From: Microbulbifer sp. YPW1
GTDB lineage: Bacteria; Pseudomonadota; Gammaproteobacteria; Pseudomonadales; Cellvibrionaceae
Direction: 5' to 3'
DNA: 64,000 bases
NCBI RefSeq assembly: GCF_013367775.1
Contig: NZ_CP055157.1
Span: 3,670,001 to 3,734,000, forward strand
The notes under the pieces are model-generated. The model was not told where the DNA came from and made no database searches. It saw only the letters and a program-made list of their open reading frames with translations. The position numbers and the translations under genes were made by a program. This document shows positions 36,139 through 44,854 of the stretch, piece after piece; the stretch's first letter is position 1; each line of letters begins with the position of its first letter.

Positions 36139-38037
36139 ATGAATTGTGCATTCTATACGGCAGTCGCAATCGTCATGACGGCGCTTTTTATTGCCCCCTG
36201 TTCCGCGGAAGAACCTCGTCCAATGGCCGATTCGATTTACACTGGTGGCACCATACTTACCGTTAATGATGCACAGTCTAATGCAGAAGCTGTCGCCGTT
36301 AAGAATGGAAAAATTCTCGCGGTAGGCAACCGCGAGAAAATTGAAGAATCGCACAAGGGGGGTGATACGAAGATCGTCGATCTTGGCGGTAAAACAATGT
36401 TGCCGGGATTTGTCGATTCACACGGACATGCTTATTTAATCGGTATTCAGGCGACAACGGCGAATTTGCTGCCACCACCTGATGGTGCCGGCCGGGACAT
36501 TGCCACCTTGCAGTCAATACTCTCTGACTGGGCTAAAGGAAATAAAAGCACGGTGGAAAAAATTGGCTGGATCGTCGGCTTTGGTTACGACGATTCGCAA
36601 CTCGCAGAGCAGCGGCACCCCACCAAAGAAGAGCTCGACAAGGTATCCACTGAATATCCGGTGATCATCATTCATCAATCCAGCCACCTTGGCGTCGCAA
36701 ACAGCAAGGCGCTGGAACTTGCGGGGATCACCGCCGAAACCAAAAATCCGAAGGGTGGTGTATTTCGTCGCAAGGCGGGTTCACAAGAGCCTAACGGCGT
36801 GCTGGAGGAATATGCTTTCTTTTATGTCATCAGCAAGCTTGCAGAGAAATTTGATGACAATGTTAACGACACGCTCGTCGAGGAGGGAGCCAAACTGCTC
36901 GCATCCTATGGCTACACTACTGGGCAAGAAGGACGTTCGATGGCTCCAGCCGTGGCAGCTATGCAGCGGGTGGCTGACGCGGGCAATCTGCAAATTGATC
37001 TGGTGACCTACCCGGACATCCTTGAGGTTAAGAATCCAAGTCCCTCCCGGTCATATAAAAACCGATTTCGAGTGGGCGGTGTCAAATTAGTCATTGACGG
37101 ATCACCGCAAGGTAAGACCGCGTGGCTGACGCAACCCTACTATGTACCGCCCGAAGGGCAGGATAAGGACTACAGGGGTTATGCCGTTATTGATCAAAAA
37201 ACGACGGATGAAGCGGTAGAAAAAGCGTTTGCCAATGGCTGGCAAATTATCACTCACTCCAATGGCGATGCTGCCAGTGACCGGCTGATCGAGGCAATAC
37301 AAAAGGCGAAAGCCAAGCATCCGGATGTGGACAACCGGCCGGTTTTGATACATGGTCAGGTTCTGCGCGAGGATCAAGTCGAGCGCCTCAAAGAACTTGA
37401 TGTCTTTCCCTCTCTTTTCCCGATGCATACATTTTACTGGGGTGATTGGCACCGGGATTCTGTATTGGGACCGGAGCGGGCTGAGAATATCTCTCCAACC
37501 GGCTGGCTTATGGAGCGCGACATGACGTTCGGTACCCATCACGATGCGCCGGTTGCACTACCCAACTCAATGCGTGTGCTATCTGCCACAGTTACTCGTA
37601 GAACCCGCACCGGGCGCGTTCTCGGGCCTGAGCATCGCGTGCCGGTTGCCACCGCTTTAAAGGCGATGACCATTTGGCCCGCTTGGCAGCACTTCGAGGA
37701 AAATACCAAAGGTTCGATTGAGGTTGGCAAGCTGGCCGATTTTGTTATCCTCTCCGAAAATCCAATGACCATCCCAGAAGATAAATTGGCCGAGATTAAA
37801 GTGTTGGAAACGATTAAAGAAGGAAAGTCGATTTACCGGCGCTCCGATAAGAGCGTGGGAATATCTTCTCCCGCCATATTTGGGATTTCACATCACGCGG
37901 GACATGAAGCTGAGGCTGGGCTGGTTAACGGCTCGAGGGCTTCAGGTGATGGATGTTTCAATTCTGCGTTGGATTTAATTCTTGGAGCGTTTAATAAAAA
38001 TGCTGATTTTGCTCCCAAACCAATGTCGTCTGAGTAA
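36139..38037 (+). CDS. Second exported YtcJ-type amidohydrolase
   Basis: 632 residues, strong AGGAG site, signal peptide ending in APCSA (about 23). Same architecture as the gene at 32837 but clearly diverged: 'YTGGTILTVNDAQSNAEAVAVKNGKILAVG', metal pair in 'LPGFVDSHGHAYLIG' (H95, H97), 'GWQIITHSNGDAASDRLI', 'TFGTHHDAPVALPNS' and 'GSIEVGKLADFVILSENP'. An extra 60-residue tail after 'SIYRR' has no family counterpart. Base composition is less GC-rich than its neighbours. Divergent from the porin gene. Confidence 0.8.
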   Translation: MNCAFYTAVAIVMTALFIAPCSAEEPRPMADSIYTGGTILTVNDAQSNAEAVAVKNGKILAVGNREKIEESHKGGDTKIVDLGGKTMLPGFVDSHGHAYLIGIQATTANLLPPPDGAGRDIATLQSILSDWAKGNKSTVEKIGWIVGFGYDDSQLAEQRHPTKEELDKVSTEYPVIIIHQSSHLGVANSKALELAGITAETKNPKGGVFRRKAGSQEPNGVLEEYAFFYVISKLAEKFDDNVNDTLVEEGAKLLASYGYTTGQEGRSMAPAVAAMQRVADAGNLQIDLVTYPDILEVKNPSPSRSYKNRFRVGGVKLVIDGSPQGKTAWLTQPYYVPPEGQDKDYRGYAVIDQKTTDEAVEKAFANGWQIITHSNGDAASDRLIEAIQKAKAKHPDVDNRPVLIHGQVLREDQVERLKELDVFPSLFPMHTFYWGDWHRDSVLGPERAENISPTGWLMERDMTFGTHHDAPVALPNSMRVLSATVTRRTRTGRVLGPEHRVPVATALKAMTIWPAWQHFEENTKGSIEVGKLADFVILSENPMTIPEDKLAEIKVLETIKEGKSIYRRSDKSVGISSPAIFGISHHAGHEAEAGLVNGSRASGDGCFNSALDLILGAFNKNADFAPKPMSSE

Positions 38038-38039
38038 GG

Positions 38040-38290
38040 CTTAAAGGTAGTAGCTCATTTGAATGGATAGCCCGGCGGTCAGATAGACAATCTCTGAACC
38101 CTCAACGGCGCGAAGGGTCTTCTCGGCATCCAGCAAGTCGGCGCTGAGTAATTCATCGGTTCATTGATCTTCTGCGGTCGGTGGCTGACCAGACGGATAT
38201 CGCTGGTGAAGTCATGTTTCAAATACAGGGCCAGCTCGGGCCCGATTTGTCCACTGCAGAATTTTCCTGCAAGTGAATTTCGGCGCATGT
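38040..38290 (-). pseudogene. Remnant of an outer-membrane beta-barrel gene
   Basis: On the minus strand one frame gives 'ELALYLKHDFTSDIRLVSHRPQKINE' and, after a frameshift, another ends with 'EGSEIVYLTAGLSIQMSYYL' and a stop at about 38042. Alternating polar/hydrophobic residues and the aromatic end look like the last strands of a barrel. No start or signal peptide is visible. The family cannot be fixed from so little. It fills most of the 353-bp gap before the next gene; the rest holds that gene's ribosome site. Confidence 0.5.
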
Positions 38291-38390
38291 CTGATTTTCT
38301 GATGCTGAAGTTAACTTAACCCAAAACGATTGCTCACTATACTCCCTGCGATTCAACAGTTAACGGCTAGCTAAAAACGGGAGTGACGCA

Positions 38391-39785
38391 ATGGCTTTGT
38401 GGAAACCGGATCCCTCTTTTTACCCTTCGGCAAAAATGGCTATGCAGGCGCCACCGGAACGTCATGCCTATGTCGCCGCACTGAATCCAGGAGGTGGTAA
38501 GCCGGACGCCATCTGCGTCGTGGACCTGGAACCCGGGTCCGATACCTACAGCCAGGTCGTGCACACCTTGGAGCTGCCCAATATCGGTGATGAACTGCAT
38601 CATTTTGGCTGGAATGCCTGCAGTTCAGCACTGTGCCCCTATGCGCCCCATCCCCACCTCGAACGTCGCTACCTGGTTGTACCGGGGCTGCGCAGTTCGC
38701 GGATCTATATCATCGATACCAAACCGGACCCGCGCCAGCCGCAGATCGTGAAAACGTTGGAACCGGAAACGGTGATGGCCAAGTCCGGTTACAGTCGACC
38801 GCACACGGTGCACTGTGGCCCCGACGCCATCTACGTTTCCGCCATGGGGTCTGCCAATGGCGACGACGGCCCCGGCGGTATCTTTCTATTGGATCACTTC
38901 AGTTTTGAGGTGGTCGGTCCATGGGAGCTGGATCGCGGCGACCAGGAACTGGCGTACGATTTCTGGTGGCATCTGGCGGAAGATGTGTTGATCAGCAGCG
39001 AGTGGGCCAAACCGTCGCAATTTGAAAATGGCCTGGTGCCGGAGGATCTGTTGGCCAACAAGTATGGGCACCGTATCCATTTCTGGGACCTGCGAAAACG
39101 AAAACTGAAACAGTCCGTCGATATCGGTGCGGAGCACCAGATGCTGCTTGAGCTGCGCCCGGCCCACGATCCCACCAAGCACTATGGTTTTGCCGGTGTC
39201 GTGGTCAGTACCGAGGACCTGTCCGCTTCCGTGTGGACCTGGTACCGGGAAAACGACGAGTGGCAGATGAAAAAGGTCATCACCATTCCGCCCGTGCCTG
39301 CTGACGAGGCGGATCTGCCGCCGGCGCTGAAACCCTTCAAAGCGGTTCCGCCGCTGGTATCGGATATCGACCTGTCCCTCGACGACCGCTTTCTCTATGT
39401 GGCCTGCTGGGGGATCGGCGAACTGCACCAGTACGATGTATCGGATCCGTTTAACCCGAAATTGACCGGCAAGGTAGAGATCGGTGGCATTGTGGCAAAA
39501 AAGGGCCATCCGAAAAAAAACGGACCATTACTGGGTGCGCCGCAGATGGTGGAAATCAGCCGAGACGGACGCCGGGTGTTTTTTACCAATTCGCTCTACA
39601 GCAGTTGGGACGACCAGTTTTACCCGGAGGGGATGACTGGCTGGATGGTGAAAGTGAACACGGATCCCGATGGCGGTATGAGTCTGGATCCGGATTTCTT
39701 TATCGATTTCGGCACAACCCGCGTGCACCAGGTGAGGCTTGAGGGTGGCGACGCTTCTACAGATTCCTACTGTTACCCTTCCTGA
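38391..39785 (+). CDS. Selenium-binding protein 56 family / methanethiol oxidase
   Basis: 464 residues, GGGAG site. Family hallmarks: 'LHHFGWNACSSALC' (Cys-Ser-Ser region that in animal SBP56 is CSSC), 'SRPHTVHCGPDAIYVSAMG', 'WWHLAEDVLISSEWAKPSQFENG', 'DIDLSLDDRFLYVACWGIGELHQYDVSDP' and the terminal 'GGDASTDSYCYP'. Bacterial members oxidise methanethiol to formaldehyde, sulfide and peroxide using copper. No exported signal is seen, unlike periplasmic MtoX. A membrane-protein gene overlaps its 3' end. Confidence 0.88.
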   Translation: MALWKPDPSFYPSAKMAMQAPPERHAYVAALNPGGGKPDAICVVDLEPGSDTYSQVVHTLELPNIGDELHHFGWNACSSALCPYAPHPHLERRYLVVPGLRSSRIYIIDTKPDPRQPQIVKTLEPETVMAKSGYSRPHTVHCGPDAIYVSAMGSANGDDGPGGIFLLDHFSFEVVGPWELDRGDQELAYDFWWHLAEDVLISSEWAKPSQFENGLVPEDLLANKYGHRIHFWDLRKRKLKQSVDIGAEHQMLLELRPAHDPTKHYGFAGVVVSTEDLSASVWTWYRENDEWQMKKVITIPPVPADEADLPPALKPFKAVPPLVSDIDLSLDDRFLYVACWGIGELHQYDVSDPFNPKLTGKVEIGGIVAKKGHPKKNGPLLGAPQMVEISRDGRRVFFTNSLYSSWDDQFYPEGMTGWMVKVNTDPDGGMSLDPDFFIDFGTTRVHQVRLEGGDASTDSYCYPS

Positions 39786-40428
39786 GGCAGTCGCCCCCTG
39801 GCTGGCCGTTATCGCGCTGGGGGCCTTTCACGGGCTGAATCCGGGCATGGGCTGGCTGTTTGCGCTGTCGCGGGGGCTGCAGCAGCATAGTGAAAAGGTC
39901 ATCTGGGTTTCATTGCTGCCGATTGCTGTGGGCCACGCCGCGGCAATCGCCGCGGTGGTTATTCTGGTGTTTGCCGGGCTGCAATGGATCTCGCTTGACG
40001 CACTGCGCTGGCTGACCGCTGCGCTGCTACTCGCCTTCGGTCTGTACAAGCTCGGGAATTACTACCGGCATCCGCGCTGGGTGGGCATGAAAGTCGGCAA
40101 TCGCGACCTGTTTTTCTGGTCTTTTCTGATGGCCAGCGCCCACGGTGCCGGCCTGATGCTGGTACCTGCACTGCTGGGCCTGGCCGGTACTCACGGCGGT
40201 GCCCATTCAGGCCATCACATGGCCGTGTCCGGCAGCGGCAACCTTGTGCTGGCGGTCTTATTACACACACTGGCGATGCTGCTGGTCATGGGCGCTGTGG
40301 CCTGGATCGTCTACCGCAAAGTGGGGCTCGCGGTGCTGCGGCGACAGTGGATTAACTTCGATTTGATCTGGGCCATCGCGCTGCTCGTGGTAGGGACGAT
40401 TGCTCTGTATATTGCGCTGGCGCATTGA
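39745..40428 (+). CDS. Multi-pass membrane protein overlapping the methanethiol-oxidase-like gene
   Basis: 227 residues from a GTG at 39745 with GAGG seven bases before it; a TTG at 39739 is also possible. About six membrane segments. 'GAFHGLNPGMGWLFALSRG' near the N terminus and 'LFFWSFLMASAHGAGLMLVPALLG' in the middle each place a His in a membrane helix, and a His-rich loop (GGAHSGHHM) follows, as in nickel/cobalt or metal-permease-like proteins. The first 41 bp lie inside the upstream gene in another frame, so the two are translationally coupled. Possibly supplies metal to the oxidase; that is inference. Confidence 0.65.
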   Translation: MATLLQIPTVTLPEAVAPWLAVIALGAFHGLNPGMGWLFALSRGLQQHSEKVIWVSLLPIAVGHAAAIAAVVILVFAGLQWISLDALRWLTAALLLAFGLYKLGNYYRHPRWVGMKVGNRDLFFWSFLMASAHGAGLMLVPALLGLAGTHGGAHSGHHMAVSGSGNLVLAVLLHTLAMLLVMGAVAWIVYRKVGLAVLRRQWINFDLIWAIALLVVGTIALYIALAH

Positions 40429-40447
40429 TCTGGCTGAGCGGTCGACC

Positions 40448-40610
40448 CAGCTGCGGCGCGAATGCCCGATGAACGCCGCCAGCAGGGGCTGGCACCCCGC
40501 TACCAGCACCAACTCGACCGGCAGCTCTAGCCGATGCCATATTGCCTTTCATAGACCCGGATTTTGACACTCTGGTGGATGGTCAGCAGGGCCTGTTAGC
40601 GGTGTAGAAT
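40448..40610 (+). pseudogene. polB: Decayed 3' end of a polB gene
   Basis: From 'gatgaacgccgccagcagg' to 'ggcctgttagcggtgtag' the sequence follows polB from about 32562 to its stop, with stops and frameshifts. Relative to polB, an 81-bp piece is missing exactly between two TACCAG repeats (32625-32630 and 32706-32711). The relic ends close to where polB ends. It is a dead copy of the C-terminal ~60 codons. Confidence 0.85.
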
Positions 40611-40643
40611 GCCTCCCTCGCTCATCACCGGAGAACAAGCGCT

Positions 40644-41567
40644 ATGACCACTTCCCTCGACTTCTATCCAATCGGCACCCCCGGCACACCCTGGGGTGAT
40701 GCAGAGCGGGCCGAATGGCTGTCGCGACAGACCCGTCACCGCAGCTACGAGTCTGAGGTGGTCAGCAAGATCGAGGGCCTGCGTGATCGCTTCGATGTGG
40801 AAGAATACGGTCGTCTGGAGTACGGCGATGAGCGCTTTCCGTTGTTGGCGATCCGCAGCCGCGACTGGAATGACGATCTGCCGGTGGTGCTGGTGACGGG
40901 CGGGGTACACGGCTATGAAACCAGCGGTGTACACGGCGCGCTTGAGTTTGTAGACCGGCATGCTGCGGACTACGCCGGTCGAGTCAACCTGCTGGTGGCA
41001 CCCTGCATCAGCCCCTGGGGTTACGAGCGCATCCACCGCTGGAACCCTAACGCCATCGACCCGAACCGCTCCTTCTATGACAACAGCCCGGCGGAAGAGT
41101 CGGCGGCACTGATGCGACTGGTAGCGCCGGTGGTTGATCGCGTAGTGATGCATATCGACCTGCACGAGACCACCGATACCGACGAAACCGAGTTCCGCCC
41201 CGCACTGGCCGCCCGCGATGGCAATCCATTCACGCCCGGCGGCATTCCCGATGGCTTCTATCTGGTGGATGACAGCGCGAACCCGCAGCCGGAATTCCAG
41301 CAGGCCGTCATCGCGGCAGTAGAGAAGGTCACCCACATCGCCCCCGCCGATGACAACAACGAGATTATCGGCTCGCCGGTGGTTGCCCGCGGTGTTATCG
41401 AGTATCCGCTTAAGCAGCTGGGCCTCTGCGCCAGCGTCACCAACGCAACCTACAAGACCACCACCGAGGTCTATCCCGATAGCCCCCGCGCCACGCCCGA
41501 ACAGTGCAATACCGCGCAGGCGGTTGCCGTGTGTGCGGCGATCGATTACGCGCTGGCGCACGGATAA
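40644..41567 (+). CDS. M14-family zinc carboxypeptidase / aspartoacylase-like deacylase
   Basis: 307 residues, cytoplasmic. Zinc ligands H89-x-x-E92 in 'VTGGVHGYETSG' and H174 in 'MHIDLHETTDTD', with 'NPNAIDPNRSF' supplying the substrate-carboxylate arginine; this is the succinylglutamate desuccinylase/aspartoacylase branch of M14. The catalytic Glu is probably in 'GVIEYPLKQLG'. It removes an acyl or C-terminal residue from an unknown small substrate. It starts 34 bp after the polB relic. Confidence 0.8.
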   Translation: MTTSLDFYPIGTPGTPWGDAERAEWLSRQTRHRSYESEVVSKIEGLRDRFDVEEYGRLEYGDERFPLLAIRSRDWNDDLPVVLVTGGVHGYETSGVHGALEFVDRHAADYAGRVNLLVAPCISPWGYERIHRWNPNAIDPNRSFYDNSPAEESAALMRLVAPVVDRVVMHIDLHETTDTDETEFRPALAARDGNPFTPGGIPDGFYLVDDSANPQPEFQQAVIAAVEKVTHIAPADDNNEIIGSPVVARGVIEYPLKQLGLCASVTNATYKTTTEVYPDSPRATPEQCNTAQAVAVCAAIDYALAHG

Positions 41568-41630
41568 CAGGCACAAGAAATCGGCGGGGCGACCGGGAGG
41601 TCGCCTCTGCGGACGATCAAAAGAAGATCT

Positions 41631-42476
41631 ATGAAAGTACCCAAGAGATTACAACCGCTGGTCGACGACGGCATGATCGACGAGGTCATGGCGCAGTTGA
41701 TGAGCGGTAAGGAAGCACAGGTGTATGTGGTGCGCTGCGGCGACAGCTTGCGCTGTGCCAAGGTCTTCAAGGAGGCCAGCAAGCGCAGCTTCAAACAGGC
41801 GGTGCAGTATCAGGAAGGCCGCAAGATGCGCAACAGCCGCCGCGCGCGGGCGATGTCGAAGAAGACCCGCTACGGCCAGAAAGAGCAGGAACAGGCCTGG
41901 CTGAGTGCCGAGGTCGATGCGCTGTATCGGCTGGCGGCGGCGGGCGTGCGCGTCCCCGAGCCCTACGGCTTCGTCGACGGTGTATTGCTGATGGAGCTGG
42001 TGGCCGATGAGGAGGGCTACGCGGCCCCGCGGCTGGATGACGTCACGCTGACGGCGGAGCAGGCCCGCGAGTATCACGGCCAGGTGATGGCCGATGTCGT
42101 GCGCATGTTGTGTGCCGGCCTGGTACACGGCGACCTGTCCGAGTTCAACGTACTCCTGGACCGCCACGGCCCAGTAATTATCGATTTGCCCCAGGCGGTG
42201 GATGCGGCCGGCAATAACAACGCCGCGATGATGCTGCAACGCGACGTCGACAATATGTGCAACTATTTCGGCCGCTTTGCCCCGGAACTGTTGAAGACCG
42301 ATTACGGCCGGGAAATCTGGGCGCTGTATGAAGCGGGTGAGCTACACCCGGAAATTACCCTTACCGGGATATTCGAACAGGATGCGACCAGCGTCGACGT
42401 CGAGGACCTGATGGCCGTCATCGACGATGTTCGCGAAGAACAGGCCGAGCGCTTGGCGCCGGCCTGGGAAGAGTAG
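41631..42476 (+). CDS. RIO-family protein serine kinase
   Basis: 281 residues. ATP-site Lys44 in RCAKVF, catalytic loop 'VHGDLSEFNVLL' (D168, N173), metal-binding 'IIDLPQAV' (D185), all standard for bacterial RIO1-like kinases of the PA4780 type. N-terminal 'GKEAQVYVV' is a degenerate P-loop. Probably co-transcribed with the M14 gene 63 bp upstream. The substrate in bacteria is unknown; a link to translation or ribosome assembly is assumed from archaeal and eukaryotic RIO kinases. Confidence 0.85.
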   Translation: MKVPKRLQPLVDDGMIDEVMAQLMSGKEAQVYVVRCGDSLRCAKVFKEASKRSFKQAVQYQEGRKMRNSRRARAMSKKTRYGQKEQEQAWLSAEVDALYRLAAAGVRVPEPYGFVDGVLLMELVADEEGYAAPRLDDVTLTAEQAREYHGQVMADVVRMLCAGLVHGDLSEFNVLLDRHGPVIIDLPQAVDAAGNNNAAMMLQRDVDNMCNYFGRFAPELLKTDYGREIWALYEAGELHPEITLTGIFEQDATSVDVEDLMAVIDDVREEQAERLAPAWEE

Positions 42477-42558
42477 GGCTACTCGTTGGCTGCCGCGCGT
42501 GTGAGCCTGCTGGGCAGCCTATTATGTGTGAATAGTGTCTGACTGGCTGTCGCGATGA

Positions 42559-43119
42559 ATGACTAGGCTCACAAACACGGAGCGGGACTATGGCGCCGTC
42601 GCCATTTTGCTCCACTGGCTGATGGCGGTATTGCTCATCGCGCTCACCGTGCTTGGTGTGTATATGAGCGGTCTGCCGGATGTGGGGTTCGATAAGACAA
42701 AACTGACGCTGATCGTGTATCACAAGGAGTTCGGTATATTGGCGTTGGGGCTGGCGATGTTGCGTCTGGCATGGCGGGTGACCAATGCGTTACCGGCGCT
42801 GGTAAAAGAACTTCCCGATTGGCAGAAGGTTGCCGCGCGCTTTGTGCACCTGTGCTTTTACGCGTTGATGTTTGCCTTACCGCTCAGCGGCTGGTTGATG
42901 TCTTCCGCCGCGAGTATTCCGGTGTATTTCTTTGGTGTCCGATTGCCGGATTTGATTCCGCACAACGAGTATCGCTTCCAGTTATTGATCGAGGTGCACA
43001 AATGGCTGGGGTATGCCTTGATTGGTTTTATTCTGCTTCACGCCAGTGCGGCATTGCGGCACCACTTCATTTCCCGGGATAACACTCTGAAGAAAATCCT
43101 GCCCGGCTCTTCTCGGTAA
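42559..43119 (+). CDS. Cytochrome b561 family protein
   Basis: 186 residues, four membrane helices. Haem-ligand histidines are visible in 'ILLHWLMAVL' (His20), 'IVYHKEFGIL' , 'VHLCFYALMFALPLSGWLMS' and 'EVHKWLGYALIGFILLHASAAL'. This is the diheme b561 of bacterial inner membranes that oxidises quinol or superoxide (CybB-like). Two ATGs (42555 is out of frame) occur; 42559 is in frame. Stops 9 bp before the convergent lipoprotein. Confidence 0.88.
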   Translation: MTRLTNTERDYGAVAILLHWLMAVLLIALTVLGVYMSGLPDVGFDKTKLTLIVYHKEFGILALGLAMLRLAWRVTNALPALVKELPDWQKVAARFVHLCFYALMFALPLSGWLMSSAASIPVYFFGVRLPDLIPHNEYRFQLLIEVHKWLGYALIGFILLHASAALRHHFISRDNTLKKILPGSSR

Positions 43120-43127
43120 TGTCCTTT

Positions 43128-43766
43128 TTACGGCATTTGTTCCAGTACAAACAGCGTTGTGTGTCGCAAAGCGTTTGCGGCGGCATCATTGGCTGCCACC
43201 ACACCCGCACCTGGTGATTCCTGCAGTATGGGTTTCCGTAGCGAAATGCTTCTACTCGCAATAATCCGGTTTGAGGTGCCCTCAATAAGTTGCACCCGCA
43301 GGGACAGCTGGAGGGTCGCTGGTGTGGAGGTGTAGTCCTGTACGAAGTCTACGATCTCTGTCCGCAGCGCGAAGTTGTGGGGGCCGAAGTAGGGTGGTGT
43401 TGCTACTGCTTCAAAGTAGTTTGTGTTTTCCAATGTCCGGGCCAGTAACGGAAGTAGCATCTGTGACGGTGTTGCGCCCCATTGGTGGTGGCGGTAATAG
43501 CCCACCTGATGTGGCGCCGTGCGATAGGCCATGCGGATGGTGTCGTAAACGGGATTGATGCTCGGTGGGAGTATCAACAGCGTCACCGCGTGCCTTTGCC
43601 GCTGGGGCACTTCACTGGGAATTTTGTCGACGACAGATACCCGTATGTCACTTTCCACCGGCGAGAAGAGTGAGCAGCCGGAAAACAACATTGCGGCAGT
43701 CGCCACCACAAGGCGTATGGCTGTTCTGGTATGAGACAGCGCGCGCCGATAGCCTCGTTCACTCAT
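43128..43766 (-). CDS. PqiC-like ABC-transport auxiliary lipoprotein
   Basis: 212 residues with a lipobox FSGC (Cys31). 'LLILPPSINPVYDTIRMAYRTAPHQVGYYRHHQWGATPSQMLLPLLARTLE' across two stretches is characteristic of the ABC-type transport auxiliary lipoprotein family (PqiC/DUF330) that partners MCE proteins in lipid transport between membranes. Its start overlaps the MCE gene stop by ATGA, so they form one unit. Confidence 0.82.
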   Translation of the reverse strand: MSERGYRRALSHTRTAIRLVVATAAMLFSGCSLFSPVESDIRVSVVDKIPSEVPQRQRHAVTLLILPPSINPVYDTIRMAYRTAPHQVGYYRHHQWGATPSQMLLPLLARTLENTNYFEAVATPPYFGPHNFALRTEIVDFVQDYTSTPATLQLSLRVQLIEGTSNRIIASRSISLRKPILQESPGAGVVAANDAAANALRHTTLFVLEQMP

Positions 43767-44716
43767 TCGGTTTCGCCTGGGCCAAGGGGCGGGGGCGCAC
43801 TGCCGCGCAGGAGAACCGACGGGTTGTGATTGATCTTGTCTGTCAATCGCGTCATGGAATTGGTCAGCTGATTCAGGGTGGCCATGGTGCGGTAGGCCTC
43901 GGGCAGTACCTGCAGCTGGAGTGCATTGACGGACTGGCTGCTTGCATCCAGCAACGGGCCGAGCTGGCCGCTCGCCTGTTCGGTATTGGTGATGATCGTA
44001 TTGAGCCGCTGCTGATTCCCCGCGAGCATCTGGCTGACCTGCCTTAGTGCGTTAGCGGTATCGCTGCTCGAATCCAGCAGCGGCCCGAGTCGGTCACTGG
44101 CGTGCTCGGTATTGGCGATGATTGTGCTGAGCCGCTGCTGGTTCTCTGCAAGCATCTGGGTGACTTGCTGCAGATTGCCGACCGCCTGCTGGAAGGCAGC
44201 GATGGTGTCTTTATCCAGCATGGTCTGCAGCAATTCGGTCAGTGATTGCACGTTCTGGTTGACCTGGCTGATGGCGGTATCCAGGTTGACCGAGCGGGAA
44301 GGGGTGTTGGGTATGCGCGGATAGCGTGCGCCGGGGGCGGCGGTGAGCGGTCCCGTATCGGCACCTGTATTCTCCAGCAATACGTACACATAGCCGGTAA
44401 ATCCGCGGGTCGCGAGCCCGCGGGCGGTGATGGTAGCGACGGTTGCCTTCGTCACGGGCGCGTCGTTTTCGACGTCCAGCAGAATGCGCACGGAGCTGGG
44501 CCCGGTGAGTTCCACCTCTGTGACCCTGCCCACGTCTACCCCGTGGAACTCCACCGGGGCACCGGCAATAAGACCAGATACGGAATCTTCGGTAAGGATT
44601 TGATAGGTCGTGAAGCGTCCGGCGGTCTGGTAGTACCAGATCGCGCCCGCGATGACGCCTGCGAGCACCATGGCCACAAAGGCCCATCGTGCGCGGCTGG
44701 CTGTGCTGGTCGTCAT
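43763..44716 (-). CDS. MCE-domain (MlaD-family) lipid-transport protein
   Basis: 317 residues from the ATG at 44716; an earlier start at 44764 would add residues from a repeat. N-terminal membrane helix (about 11-29), then one MCE domain (about 35-120: 'YQILTEDSVSGLIAGAPVEFHGVDVGRVTEVELT'), then a long helical region with repeated 'MLAENQQRLSTIIANTEHAS' / 'MLAGNQQRLNTIITNTEQAS' units that could form the MCE tunnel. Works with the PqiC-like lipoprotein. Unusually, no ATPase (MlaF) or permease (MlaE) gene is found upstream. Confidence 0.85.
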   Translation of the reverse strand: MTTSTASRARWAFVAMVLAGVIAGAIWYYQTAGRFTTYQILTEDSVSGLIAGAPVEFHGVDVGRVTEVELTGPSSVRILLDVENDAPVTKATVATITARGLATRGFTGYVYVLLENTGADTGPLTAAPGARYPRIPNTPSRSVNLDTAISQVNQNVQSLTELLQTMLDKDTIAAFQQAVGNLQQVTQMLAENQQRLSTIIANTEHASDRLGPLLDSSSDTANALRQVSQMLAGNQQRLNTIITNTEQASGQLGPLLDASSQSVNALQLQVLPEAYRTMATLNQLTNSMTRLTDKINHNPSVLLRGSAPPPLGPGETE

Positions 44717-44778
44717 AAAGGGCCCCTCCGACGGTGAGATCGGCCCGAACTGTGGCCAGTCCAAGTCTAGATCAAATT
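44716..44778 (-). repeat. ~60-bp repeat shared with the crotonase pseudogene
   Basis: Covers the region just upstream of the MCE start; aligns to 25567-25628 in the same orientation relative to the minus-strand gene. See that entry. It may mark the point where an upstream ABC gene pair was lost. Confidence 0.55.
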
Positions 44779-44854
44779 ATCGGCGGCTAATTGGCTCTCT
44801 TAGCGTCTGGGGCTTGGGGGGCGTGTAACCGGTTTATGAAAAATTCATCCAATT

